In this document: one piece after another, positions 8,647 through 16,312 of the stretch
Position numbering within the stretch: the first letter of the stretch is position 1
Layout: every line of letters starts with the position of its first letter
Source of the DNA: Nocardia concava NBRC 100430
GTDB lineage: Bacteria > Actinomycetota > Actinomycetes > Mycobacteriales > Mycobacteriaceae
Assembly: GCF_000308815.1 (NCBI RefSeq)
Contig: NZ_BAFX01000121.1
Location: 1-45,961 of the forward strand
Length of the DNA: 45,961 bases
Direction: 5' to 3'
Made by a program: the position numbers and the translations under genes
The notes under the pieces: model-generated
Told to the model about the DNA's origin: nothing
The model's database searches: none
The model's input: only the letters and a program-made list of their open reading frames with translations

Positions 8647-9927
8647 TCACGCCGTGTCCTTTCGGGTGGGGCGGGGAGCCAGGGATTGGGTGCCGAGGGC
8701 GGCGGCGGAGATCGCGCCGTCGGCCACCCGGATGCGGAGCTGGGTGCCGGGCGGGGAGTCCTCGATGGCGCGGACCACCTCGCGGTCCTTGCCGTTGACC
8801 CGTTGCACCACCGCGTAACCGCGGGCCAGGGTGGCGGCCGGGCCCACGGCGGAGAGCTTTTCGCGCAGGTGGCGGGTGGTGGTGGATTCGCCGGTGAGCA
8901 GATGGGTGACCGCGCGCTCGGCGGACATCCGCAGCCGCTCGATCTCGTCGTGGCGCTGGTCGAGCAGGCGTAGCGGGTCGGCCAGCACCGGGCGCGAACG
9001 CATCTGGGCCAGCGCGCGGGACTCGCGATCGACCCAGCCACGCAGCGCCGCGGCCGCGCGGGAGCGAAGTTCTTGCAGCAGCGCGGCTTCGGCGGCGGCA
9101 TCGGGGACGATGCGCTTGGCGGCATCGGTCGGGGTGGCGGCGCGCAGGTCGGCGACGTAGTCCGAGATCGGATTGTCGGGTTCGTGGCCGATGGCGCTGA
9201 CGATCGGGGTCTTCGCCGAAACGATGGCGCGGCACAGGGTCTCGTCGGAGAACGGCAGCAGATCCTCGACACTGCCGCCGCCGCGGGCCAGCACGATCAC
9301 ATCCACTTCCGGATTCGCGTCCAGGGCGGCGATGGCCTCCAGGATCTGCGGCACTGCGGTCGGCCCCTGCACGGCGGTATTGCGGATCTCGAACCGCACC
9401 GCGGGCCAGCGCTGGGTGGCCACGGTCACCACATCGTGTTCGGCGGCGCTGGCGCGGCCGGTGATGAGGCCGATTCGATTGGGCAGGAACGGAATCGGCC
9501 GCTTTAGCCGCGGATCGAACAGCCCCTCGGCGGACAGCAACGCCTTCAGCCGCTCGATGCGGGCCAGCAGCTCCCCGATCCCCACCGGCCGAATCTCGGT
9601 GACCCGCAATGACACCGTGCCCCGCCCGGTGAAGAACGACAGCTTCCCGTACACGACGACCCGGCTGCCTTCCTGCAGCGGCACCGCCGAATTCCGCAGC
9701 AGCTCCGGATCGCAGGTCACCGACAGCGACATATCCGCCGCCGTATCCCTGAGCACCAGAAACGCCGTCCGGGTCCCCGGCCGCACGTTCATCTGGGTGA
9801 TCTGCCCCTCCACCCACACCGCGCCCAGCCGATCGATCCACTGCGCCACCTTCACCGAGATGGTCCGCACCGGCATCGGATTCTCGGCAGACGAACTCGG
9901 CGGCCGCGCAGGCGTCTCGGTGGTCAC
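8647..9927 (-). CDS. xseA: Exodeoxyribonuclease VII large subunit
   Basis: XseA is the catalytic subunit of exonuclease VII. An N-terminal OB-fold (VAQWIDRLGAVWVEGQIT onward) is followed by the catalytic domain with GLITGRASAAEHDV, VIVLARGGGSVEDL and SAIGHEPDNPISDYVAD, and then a long helical arm. The frame is open to GTG 9951; GTG 9927 is taken here because AAGAAT, resembling a -10, lies seven bases upstream. This gives 426 residues, and 434 from 9951. The operon continues with xseB. Confidence 0.94.
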   Translation of the reverse strand: MTTETPARPPSSSAENPMPVRTISVKVAQWIDRLGAVWVEGQITQMNVRPGTRTAFLVLRDTAADMSLSVTCDPELLRNSAVPLQEGSRVVVYGKLSFFTGRGTVSLRVTEIRPVGIGELLARIERLKALLSAEGLFDPRLKRPIPFLPNRIGLITGRASAAEHDVVTVATQRWPAVRFEIRNTAVQGPTAVPQILEAIAALDANPEVDVIVLARGGGSVEDLLPFSDETLCRAIVSAKTPIVSAIGHEPDNPISDYVADLRAATPTDAAKRIVPDAAAEAALLQELRSRAAAALRGWVDRESRALAQMRSRPVLADPLRLLDQRHDEIERLRMSAERAVTHLLTGESTTTRHLREKLSAVGPAATLARGYAVVQRVNGKDREVVRAIEDSPPGTQLRIRVADGAISAAALGTQSLAPRPTRKDTA

Positions 9928-9961
9928 CACACCGATTCTTGCAGTCCCCACCGACGCCGAA

Positions 9962-10735
9962 TCACCCCGGCCGTCCGGCGGTCCCGGCGATGGCTCGAGT
10001 GAGGTTGTCCAGGAGTTGGTTCCAGCCGAGGTGGATACCGGCCATGGCCGGTTCGGAGCCGGGCGTGGGGTCGGAGAGGCTGATTCGAAGATTCAGTCGG
10101 GTGCCCGCGGGGGTGGAGGTCAGCTCCAGGAGGTGGTCGGCCTCGAAGAGCGGGGTCCCGTCGGCGTTCAGCGGTGACAGCTGGAACCGGAGGCGTTGGG
10201 GCGGTTGAACATCGAGGTAGCGGCCCGCGCTGTGGTACCGGGTGCCGTCGCCCTCGCGGAGCTCGATCGACAGGACACCTCCGGCGACCGGTTCCAGGAC
10301 GCAGTCCGCCATCTCGAAATGCTCTGGGTGCCACCAGTCGCGCACCAGGTCGGGCGAGGTCCACCACTCCCATACCGTCGCCGCCGGTACCGGCAGGGTG
10401 CGCTCGAATTCGTGGTTCAGCACCGGTTCGGCGGCGATGGCCGTTCGATACTCGGTGAGTACCGATTCGGACGGGTGGTCGGCCTCGAACCCGGCGAGCC
10501 ATTCGCGTAGTTCCCGCAGCGGACCGCGGCGCAGGGCGTAGATGCGGCGCTGCCCGAGCGGTTCCATCACCACCAGCCCGGCGCGTTCGAGCGCCTGGAG
10601 ATGCTTCGTCGTCTGCGGTTGGCGCAGGTCGAGCGCGGTGGCGATCTCGCCGACCGGACGCGGCGCGGCATTGAGCAGCTCCACGATCCGCAGCCGGTTG
10701 GGTTCGGCCAGGGCGGCGAACAGTACGGGGTCCAT
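9962..10735 (-). CDS. ArsR-type regulator fused to an SRPBCC (AHSA1) domain
   Basis: The 257-residue product has an N-terminal winged helix-turn-helix (residues about 1-75; LAEPNRLRIVELL, then TKHLQALERAGLVV) and a C-terminal START-like SRPBCC domain (about 105-250; TVWEWWTSPDLVRDWWHPEHFE). The regulator lacks the metal-binding ELCVCDL cysteines of classical ArsR, so the SRPBCC pocket may instead be the ligand sensor. It diverges from a second SRPBCC gene across an imperfect palindrome, and so probably controls that gene and itself. CATACT lies six bases before ATG, fitting a leaderless transcript. Confidence 0.88.
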   Translation of the reverse strand: MDPVLFAALAEPNRLRIVELLNAAPRPVGEIATALDLRQPQTTKHLQALERAGLVVMEPLGQRRIYALRRGPLRELREWLAGFEADHPSESVLTEYRTAIAAEPVLNHEFERTLPVPAATVWEWWTSPDLVRDWWHPEHFEMADCVLEPVAGGVLSIELREGDGTRYHSAGRYLDVQPPQRLRFQLSPLNADGTPLFEADHLLELTSTPAGTRLNLRISLSDPTPGSEPAMAGIHLGWNQLLDNLTRAIAGTAGRPG

Positions 10736-10754
10736 TGACTAAGTATGCCTCCAG

Positions 10755-10782
10755 GGATATATTCCTTACAGAGAATATTTCC
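10755..10782. promoter_or_regulatory. Probable operator between the ArsR-SRPBCC and SRPBCC genes
   Basis: An AT-rich imperfect palindrome with the exact core ATATTC (10759-10764) and GAATAT (10773-10778) and matching GGA/TCC flanks. It is a strong departure from the local base composition and lies upstream of both starts, which fits an ArsR-type binding site. Confidence 0.6.
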
Positions 10783-10799
10783 GAATCGAGGAGCACACC

Positions 10800-11288
10800 A
10801 TGTCCGACCGGATCCGCATCGAACACGACTACCCCACGACCGCCCAGACCATCTGGGACCTGTGGACCACCGCCGCCGGAATCGAGAAGTGGTGGGCGCC
10901 GGACGGTTTCACCGTTCACGTCGACCGGCTGGACCTGCGCCCGGGCGGCGAACTGGTCTACACGATGACCGCGACGGCCCCCGAGCAGATCGAGTTCATG
11001 CGGTCCGTCGGCATGCCCCTGTCGACCGAGTCCCGCAAGACGTTCACCGAGGTCGACGGCCCCAACCGGCTCGCCTACACCTCGCTGGCCGACTTCATCC
11101 CCGGCGTGGAGCCCTACGAGTTCCTCACCACCGTGGACCTCGAGCCGACCGACGCGGGCGTCCGCGTGGTGATGACCGTCGACGCCATGCACGACGACGT
11201 CTGGACCGAGCGCCTCCAGCAAGGGCGGGCGAACGAACTCGCCAACCTCGCCGCCGTCGTCTCCGGCGACCCGAGCGAGAATCACTGA
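10800..11288 (+). CDS. SRPBCC (AHSA1-like) domain protein
   Basis: The 162-residue product is a single START-like SRPBCC domain: HDYPTTAQTIWDLWTTAAG near the N-terminus, then EKWWAPDGF, and a central LRPGGELVYTMTA strand pair. These small proteins bind hydrophobic ligands or assist polyketide-type reactions; the ligand here is unknown. CGAGGAG lies about seven bases before ATG. The neighbour across the divergent promoter is a regulator carrying the same type of domain, so both may respond to the same compound. Confidence 0.88.
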   Translation: MSDRIRIEHDYPTTAQTIWDLWTTAAGIEKWWAPDGFTVHVDRLDLRPGGELVYTMTATAPEQIEFMRSVGMPLSTESRKTFTEVDGPNRLAYTSLADFIPGVEPYEFLTTVDLEPTDAGVRVVMTVDAMHDDVWTERLQQGRANELANLAAVVSGDPSENH

Positions 11289-11333
11289 GAGCGGCAGGCT
11301 TTGCGCCGGGTCATCGCGGGGATACGAAAAGCG

Positions 11334-11365
11334 CGACGCCCGCCACGATTTCGCGGCGGGCGTCG
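11334..11365. terminator. Convergent hairpin terminator
   Basis: An 11-bp perfect stem (11334-11344 with 11355-11365) and a 10-base loop between the SRPBCC gene and the desaturase gene. Confidence 0.7.
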
Positions 11366-11416
11366 GCATCGAACCACGCGAAGGGGCCCCGAGAGGCTCG
11401 ATAGCGCGGGATTGGA

Positions 11417-12274
11417 TCAGGGGCGCAGGTGGGCCAGTTCGGCTCGGGCCTTCTCGCCCGCTTCGGTGAAGTCGGTGCGGGTGAAGATATTCCACTGCTC
11501 GAGCAGCGGGGTGAAGACGAGTTCGGGCTCGCGGGCGGGGTCGTAGATGCCCGCCTCGGCGAGGACCTCGGTGCTGGTGCGCCCGTCGGCGAGTTCGACC
11601 ACGGGAACGTGGAAGTCGGCGACGCGGTCGGCGATGGCGCGGACGGTCTGATCGGGGGCCAGGTCGAGGGCCGCGCTGACCAGGTTGGCGAAGAACACCG
11701 CCTGGAGTTCGTCGTCGGCGGCGAGGCGGTCGGCGATGGTGGCGACGATGACATTGTCGGCGAGGCGCGCGGTGGTGCGGTGGCGCACGGCGGCGGCGGT
11801 TTCCTCGAAGGCGAGGGTGGCGATCACGTCGGGCAGGTGCATCGCGGGGCGGCGGAAGCCGGCGGTCATGTGCGCCATGCGCATCCGCTCCAGCGCGATC
11901 GGGTCGACGGCGCGGGTGACCATGAGGTAGTTGCGGATGAGGATCTCGTGGCGGTTCTCCTCGGCGGTCCAGCGGCCGACCCAGCGCCACCACGGGCCCC
12001 GGTTCAGGTACTTGCCGAGTTCGCGGTGGTAGGCGGGCAAGTTGTCGGCGATCAGCACGCCGACGGTGAGCGCGGTCTTGGCGACCTCGCTGAGCTCGGA
12101 TTGCGCGGGCTCCCAATCGGTTCCGCCCATGAAGGCGAAATTGCGGCCGTCGTCCCACGGCACATAGTCGTGGGGCTGCCACTCCGCGGCGGCGGCGATA
12201 TGCCGCACGAGGTTTTCCTCCACCACGTCCGCGAGTGATACCAGCAGGTCCCGATCGGCCAAAGCGTTCTGCAC
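11417..12274 (-). CDS. DesA2-like acyl-ACP desaturase family protein
   Basis: The 285-residue product matches the soluble diiron acyl-ACP desaturase fold, with the best-preserved motif WTAEENRHE (Glu106, His109) and Glu158 in FEETAAAVRH. It resembles the mycobacterial DesA2 lineage, implicated in mycolic acid synthesis. Other ligand positions have drifted: the usual TEDNLP is IADNLP (Glu to Ala76), and DENLH is DDELQ (Glu to Asp188, His to Gln191). It may therefore bind metal differently or act with a partner. The start is GTG 12274, with TAGGTT six bases upstream. It lies near phoH2, as desA2 does in M. tuberculosis (from memory). Confidence 0.85.
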   Translation of the reverse strand: MQNALADRDLLVSLADVVEENLVRHIAAAAEWQPHDYVPWDDGRNFAFMGGTDWEPAQSELSEVAKTALTVGVLIADNLPAYHRELGKYLNRGPWWRWVGRWTAEENRHEILIRNYLMVTRAVDPIALERMRMAHMTAGFRRPAMHLPDVIATLAFEETAAAVRHRTTARLADNVIVATIADRLAADDELQAVFFANLVSAALDLAPDQTVRAIADRVADFHVPVVELADGRTSTEVLAEAGIYDPAREPELVFTPLLEQWNIFTRTDFTEAGEKARAELAHLRP

Positions 12275-12350
12275 CGGACCAACCTAGCCGTATTCGGGCA
12301 AACGCGGGGATCTTCGCGCGGTATTCGAATCGGCTATGGAATAGGCCGGA

Positions 12351-12378
12351 TCCGGGGCGCACGTCACCGCGCCCCGGA
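12351..12378 (-). terminator. Hairpin terminator after the LGFP lipoprotein gene
   Basis: A perfect 10-bp stem (12351-12360 with 12369-12378) with an 8-base loop lies just past the stop of the LGFP gene at 12387. Confidence 0.65.
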
Positions 12379-12386
12379 CCGCCGGG

Positions 12387-12893
12387 CTATTTCTCGGTGA
12401 CGGTGGTCTTGTTGTCGACCCAGGTGATGGTGCCGCCGCTGAAATCACTCTGCTTGCCGCCGGCGATATCGAACTCGTCGCTGGTCGGGTAGCCGAGTTT
12501 GCCGCTTGCGCCGCCCTGTTCCTCCCACGCCTTGCGGATCTCGCCCCACACCACATGGGTGCCGTGGGTCGGGCTGGAGTAGATGGCGCCGCCGTCGAAT
12601 TCCTGCACCATGCCGCCGTCGGGGGCGTCCTTGGCCGGGCCCGTGGGCATGCCGAGCGGGCTGCTGGGTCCGCCCATGGCGTTGTACTTCTCCAGAACCC
12701 CTCCGGCGACGGCGATTTCACCGTTCGGGGTGGAGATCTTGGTTTCGGCGGTGTGCGTCTCGGAGGTCGCGGTCGCCGTGGTGGTGGACGACGCGGAATC
12801 CTTGTCCTTGTCCTTGTCGCAACCCGCGCCGAGTGCGGTGACGACCGCAAGCGCCGCGATGATGCCAGCCGTGCGTCGAGCGATGTGGTGCAT
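12387..12893 (-). CDS. LGFP-repeat lipoprotein
   Basis: The 168-residue product has a signal peptide ending in the lipobox LGAGC (Cys25), so it is predicted to be a membrane-anchored lipoprotein. A Lys/Asp and Ser/Thr-rich linker is followed by LGFP-type repeats (LEKYNAMGGPSSPLGMPTG, VQEFDGGAIYSS, WEEQGGASGKLGYPTSDE). LGFP modules are found in corynebacterial and nocardial cell-envelope proteins such as mycolyltransferases and are thought to bind the cell wall. ATG 12893 is chosen over the upstream 12974 because GGGAGG lies just before it and the signal peptide starts there. Confidence 0.9.
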   Translation of the reverse strand: MHHIARRTAGIIAALAVVTALGAGCDKDKDKDSASSTTTATATSETHTAETKISTPNGEIAVAGGVLEKYNAMGGPSSPLGMPTGPAKDAPDGGMVQEFDGGAIYSSPTHGTHVVWGEIRKAWEEQGGASGKLGYPTSDEFDIAGGKQSDFSGGTITWVDNKTTVTEK

Positions 12894-12981
12894 TTCCAAA
12901 TCCTCCCGAAAGTGCGGCCGAGCTGGAATTTCACCGAAAACTACCCTGCCGCACCGGGTACGAAACACACGCAAAAGGAAT

Positions 12982-13018
12982 CGCCCGGCCGGTGCGCGAG
13001 TCGCACTCCGGCCGGGCG
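12982..13018 (-). terminator. Hairpin terminator after phoH2
   Basis: An 11-bp GC stem (12982-12992 with 13008-13018), extendable by four pairs with one bulged base, lies just downstream of the phoH2 stop at 13037. Confidence 0.7.
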
Positions 13019-13036
13019 GGTCTCAATTATCGAGCG

Positions 13037-14437
13037 TCAGGAGTTGGGCCCGAACTCCTCCAGCATCTCGGTCACCAGCGCCGCGATCGGCGACCGCTCA
13101 CTGCGGGTGAGGGTCACGTGCGCGAACAGCGGGTGCCCCTTGAGCTTTTCGATCACGGCGGCCACGCCGTCGTGCCGTCCGACCCGCAGGTTGTCGCGCT
13201 GGGCGACATCGTGGGTGAGCACCACCCGCGACCCGCTGCCCAATCGGCTCAGCACCGTGAGCAGCACATTGCGTTCCAGCGACTGCGCCTCGTCCACGAT
13301 CACGAAGGAGTCGTGCAGCGAGCGTCCGCGAATGTGGGTGAGCGGCAGCACTTCCAGCATGCCGCGCGCCTGCACCTCCTCCATCACCTCGGGGCTGGCC
13401 AGCCCCTCGAGGGTGTCGAAGACGGCCTGCGCCCACGGACCCATCTTGTCGCTCTCGGAGCCCGGCAGATAGCCGAGCTCCTGTCCGCCCACCGCGTAGA
13501 GCGGCCGGAACACCACCACCTTTCGATGCGTGCGCCGTTCCAGGACGGCCTCGAGCCCGGCGGTCAGCGCGAGCGCCGACTTGCCGGTGCCGGCGCGCCC
13601 GCCCAGCGACACGATGCCGATGCTCTCGTCCAGCAGCAGATCCAGCGCGATGCGCTGTTCGGCCGAGCGACCGTGCAGCCCGAAGGCCTCGCGGTCGCCG
13701 CGGACCAGTTGCAGCCGCTTGTCCGGGGTGACCCGGGCCAGGGCGCTGCCGCGCGGGCTGAGCAAGCGAATTCCGGTGTGGCAGGGCATGTCCCGCGCCT
13801 CGTCGAGATCGATGAGGGTTTCGGCGTAGAGCTTGTCGACGGTGGCGACGGCCACCTCGAGCTCCACCATGCCGGTCCACCCGGAGGTGACCACGTCCTG
13901 CGCGTGATACTCGTCGGCCCGCAGGCCCACCGCGCTCGCCTTGACGCGCAGCGGAATGTCCTTGGACACCAGCACGACTCGCTGCCCCTCGGCGGCCAGG
14001 TTGAGCGCGCAGGCCAGGATGCGGGAATCGTTGGTGTCCGTGCGGAATCCGACGGGAAGGACGTTCGGATCGGTGTGGTTCAACTCCACCTGGAGTGTCC
14101 CGCCCTGGGTGCCGACCGGCACCCGCTGATCGAGCCGACCGTGTGCCAGACGCAGATCGTCCAGCATGCGCAATGCCTCGCGAGCGAACCAGCCGAGTTC
14201 GTGGTGATGGCGTTTGGCCTCGAGTTCGCTGATCACCACGAGCGGCAGCACCACGTGGTGCTCGCCGAAACGGGTCAGCGCCCAAGGATCGGACAGCAGC
14301 ACCGACGTATCGACTACGAAGGATTTCGGTCCGGAATCGGACGACTGCGAGGCGGTTGCCCCCTTCTTTTTGGTCTGCGGGCCCTGGTCAGAGCCGGCGT
14401 CCCGGGTGGGAGCGGTAACGGAGCGTGCATCAGTCAC
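13037..14437 (-). CDS. phoH2: PhoH family protein with N-terminal PIN domain (PhoH2)
   Basis: The 466-residue product joins a PIN-like RNase domain (residues about 38-180; FVVDTSVLLSDPWAL with Asp43, and TDTNDSRILACAL) to a C-terminal PhoH ATPase domain with Walker A GGRAGTGKS (279-287) and a FVIVDEAQSLE Walker B. Mycobacterial PhoH2 has RNA helicase and RNase activity. Start GTG 14437 is preferred because AAAGGAG lies six bases upstream; the frame is open six codons further. A 21-codon reading frame with its own binding site lies just upstream, in the place where mycobacteria carry the phoAT antitoxin gene. Confidence 0.93.
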   Translation of the reverse strand: MTDARSVTAPTRDAGSDQGPQTKKKGATASQSSDSGPKSFVVDTSVLLSDPWALTRFGEHHVVLPLVVISELEAKRHHHELGWFAREALRMLDDLRLAHGRLDQRVPVGTQGGTLQVELNHTDPNVLPVGFRTDTNDSRILACALNLAAEGQRVVLVSKDIPLRVKASAVGLRADEYHAQDVVTSGWTGMVELEVAVATVDKLYAETLIDLDEARDMPCHTGIRLLSPRGSALARVTPDKRLQLVRGDREAFGLHGRSAEQRIALDLLLDESIGIVSLGGRAGTGKSALALTAGLEAVLERRTHRKVVVFRPLYAVGGQELGYLPGSESDKMGPWAQAVFDTLEGLASPEVMEEVQARGMLEVLPLTHIRGRSLHDSFVIVDEAQSLERNVLLTVLSRLGSGSRVVLTHDVAQRDNLRVGRHDGVAAVIEKLKGHPLFAHVTLTRSERSPIAALVTEMLEEFGPNS

Positions 14438-14491
14438 GGTGGGCTCCTTTGCCACTCGCGCGACACCGCGCGAGCGTTCTCGCTGGGCCGG

Positions 14492-14557
14492 TCAGCCTTG
14501 GGGTCGTACGACCCGAGGGCCGGGTGCCGGCCCCCTCGCACTGAGTTGCTCAGTCAC
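14492..14557 (-). CDS. Candidate leader peptide of phoH2 (21 residues)
   Basis: On the minus strand GTG 14557 opens a frame of 21 codons ending at TGA 14492, 54 bases before the phoH2 start. GGGAGG lies eight bases before the GTG. The product begins MTEQLSARGPAPGP and ends RVVRPQG, rich in Pro and Arg. Two strong secondary structures overlap the frame (14501-14514 and 14515-14537). This could be a regulatory leader peptide or a very reduced counterpart of the mycobacterial phoAT gene. Expression is inferred from the binding site only. Confidence 0.5.
   Translation of the reverse strand: MTEQLSARGPAPGPRVVRPQG
14501..14537 (-). promoter_or_regulatory. Palindrome and hairpin in the phoH2 leader
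   Basis: GGGTCGTACGACCC at 14501-14514 is a perfect 14-bp palindrome. Next to it, 14515-14523 can pair with 14527-14537 (nine pairs, a 2-base bulge, 3-base loop). Both lie inside the small leader frame, so ribosome position could decide which structure forms in the RNA. Confidence 0.5.
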
Positions 14558-14665
14558 GATCAGGACCTCCCGTACGAGCCACACCTACGCGGCCCGCACC
14601 CCCGACGCTACCGCCGAAATCGCGATCCGGCTCCCCGACGGTCGGGCGCGTTGGTGAAGATCGCG

Positions 14666-15052
14666 TTAACGCCTGTCCGCTCTGCGTGATTCGCGCAATT
14701 CATCGAGCAGCACCGGGACATGGCTGTGCTCGGGTTCCTTGGTGGCCGTGACCAGCGTCAACGGACCCTCGGCGGCCTCTTTCCGCAGGCGCGCCAACCC
14801 CTCCCGCGCACCCTCGTCCCCGAGCTCGATTCGATACCTCCGTTCGAACTCCGCACGGCGTGTCTGCGGATCCGCGTGATACCACTTGCGGAGCTCGTTC
14901 GAGGGGGTCACCTCCTTGGCCCATTCGTCGATGCCCGCCGCCTGTTTGCTGATGCCACGCGGCCAGAGCCGGTCCACCAGCACCCGGCGGCCGTCCTCGG
15001 CGTCGGGTGCGTCGTAGACGCGCTTGACCCGGTACCTCGGTTGCTGTGCCAT
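14666..15052 (-). CDS. DUF488 family protein
   Basis: From ATG 15052 the product has 128 residues with the family hallmarks RVLVDRLWPRGISK, WAKEVTPSNELRKWYH and GPLTLVTATKEPEHSHV. The biochemical role of DUF488 is not established. The frame is open further upstream, but TGTAAT lies seven bases before ATG 15052, which supports a leaderless start there. This promoter overlaps the promoter of the divergent 90-residue gene. phoH2 and its leader lie downstream on the same strand. Confidence 0.88.
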   Translation of the reverse strand: MAQQPRYRVKRVYDAPDAEDGRRVLVDRLWPRGISKQAAGIDEWAKEVTPSNELRKWYHADPQTRRAEFERRYRIELGDEGAREGLARLRKEAAEGPLTLVTATKEPEHSHVPVLLDELRESRRADRR

Positions 15053-15059
15053 GGCCTCC

Positions 15060-15067
15060 ATTACAGT
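15060..15067. promoter_or_regulatory. Overlapping divergent -10 elements
   Basis: On the minus strand TGTAAT (15060-15065) stands seven bases before the DUF488 ATG. On the plus strand TACAGT (15062-15067) stands seven bases before the ATG at 15075. The two elements share four base pairs, so the two predicted start sites are only 23 bases apart. Confidence 0.6.
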
Positions 15068-15074
15068 CGAGGTC

Positions 15075-15347
15075 ATGGCCGAAATCGCGGATCTGGAAAG
15101 CTTGTCCACCAAGGACCTACACGACCGTGCCGTGAAGCTCGCGGCCCGGCGGGGCGACATCAAGTTCCTGTGGGAACTGCTGAAGTCGATTCCGGGAGCC
15201 GAGGTCGCGGCGGGCAATCAGGGCGAGGGTGAGGTCGATATCTGGAATACCGCGGCCCTGCTCGACGACTACGTCCACGCCGGTGAGGGCAAGATCGGCG
15301 AGGTGCTGCGCCCGATGTACGTGGACTACCTCAGCAAGCACGCCTGA
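15075..15347 (+). CDS. Conserved hypothetical protein (90 residues)
   Basis: The 90-residue product has no signal peptide or membrane span and no family that can be named with confidence. It is charged and probably helical, with the segments LSTKDLHDRAVKLAARR and IWNTAALLDDYVHAGEG, and looks like a soluble folded protein. The composition and codon use match neighbouring genes. ATG 15075 is chosen because TACAGT lies seven bases upstream. Its start lies 23 bases from the divergent DUF488 start, so expression of the two genes is probably linked. Confidence 0.8.
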   Translation: MAEIADLESLSTKDLHDRAVKLAARRGDIKFLWELLKSIPGAEVAAGNQGEGEVDIWNTAALLDDYVHAGEGKIGEVLRPMYVDYLSKHA

Positions 15348-15379
15348 GCCGCGCCGGAATACCTCACCCTCGCCGGCCG

Positions 15380-15398
15380 TTGGTTGACTTGTCACCAA
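15380..15398. promoter_or_regulatory. Candidate operator upstream of the pirin gene
   Basis: TTGGTTGAC (15380-15388) and GTCACCAA (15391-15398) form an inverted repeat with one extra base in the left half. It lies 24 bases before the pirin start. The binding protein is unknown. Confidence 0.4.
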
Positions 15399-15421
15399 TT
15401 TCTCGGCCAGGAGGAGAGCGC

Positions 15422-16294
15422 ATGACCACAACAGTCACGGTTCCGCGCAAGGTGGACCGCGTCCGGACCAAGGCGATGGGTGGGCCGACCGATCAGGTCG
15501 ACAAGAACGCGCTGATCATCGCGCCCGACGATGTGACCCGCACCGATCCGTTCCTGCTCATGGCCGAGGATTGGTTCTCCTCCCCCGGCTTCGAATGGCA
15601 TCCGCACCGCGGCCTGGAGACCGTCACCGTGGTGCTCGACGGCGTCCTCGAACACGGCGACAGCCTCGGCCACGCGGGGGCGCTGGAACCCGGCGACGTG
15701 CAGTGGATGACCGCCGGACGCGGAATCATCCACCGCGAGTTGGCCTTCCGCAACGAGCACGCGCACACGCTGCAGCTGTGGCTGAATCTGCCGACCGACA
15801 AGCGCATGGTCGAGACGCGCTATCAGGATGTGCGACAGGCGGATCAGGCGCGGATCGAAGCGCCCGGGGTGCTGGTGCGCGTCGTCTCCGGCAATCCCGG
15901 TGAGGTCACCGGACCGGCCGAGAACCATTGGCCGATAACGGGTCTGCTGGTGACCTTGGAACCGGGCAGCAGCTACAGCCCGGTGTTGTCGCCCGAGGAC
16001 CGCGCGTTCGCCTACGTCATCGCAGGTGCGGCGTCCGTCGGCGGAACCACGGTCTCCGAGGGCCAGATCGCCTGGTCGGATCCTATGGTCGCCGCCGAAC
16101 CGACCACCCTGGAGCTGCGCGGTATCGATCCGGATCGGCCGACCACGGTAATGGTGTTCTCCGGCAAGCCGATTCGCGAGCGGATCGTCTTCGGCGGCCC
16201 GTTCGTCATGGGCAGTCGCGACGAGATCGAAGAGGCGTTCCTCGATTTCCGCCGCGGCAAGTTCGGCCCGATCCCGCGCCTGGCTCGCTTGTAA
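15422..16294 (+). CDS. Pirin family protein
   Basis: The 290-residue product has the bicupin layout of pirins. The metal ligands of the N-terminal cupin are all present: His60 and His62 in WHPHRGLETVT and His104 and Glu106 in GRGIIHRELAF. Pirins bind iron; some act as quercetin 2,3-dioxygenases and others as redox-sensitive regulators. A strong AGGAGGA lies before ATG 15422. An inverted repeat at 15380-15398 suggests control by a dedicated regulator, possibly in response to oxidative stress. Confidence 0.93.
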   Translation: MTTTVTVPRKVDRVRTKAMGGPTDQVDKNALIIAPDDVTRTDPFLLMAEDWFSSPGFEWHPHRGLETVTVVLDGVLEHGDSLGHAGALEPGDVQWMTAGRGIIHRELAFRNEHAHTLQLWLNLPTDKRMVETRYQDVRQADQARIEAPGVLVRVVSGNPGEVTGPAENHWPITGLLVTLEPGSSYSPVLSPEDRAFAYVIAGAASVGGTTVSEGQIAWSDPMVAAEPTTLELRGIDPDRPTTVMVFSGKPIRERIVFGGPFVMGSRDEIEEAFLDFRRGKFGPIPRLARL

Positions 16295-16312
16295 CCCGCG
16301 CCCCGAGAGGGA

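Noticed and set aside
9924..12362. 812-codon minus-strand open frame
   Set aside because: It overlaps xseA, the ArsR-SRPBCC gene and the desaturase in another frame and shows no domain.
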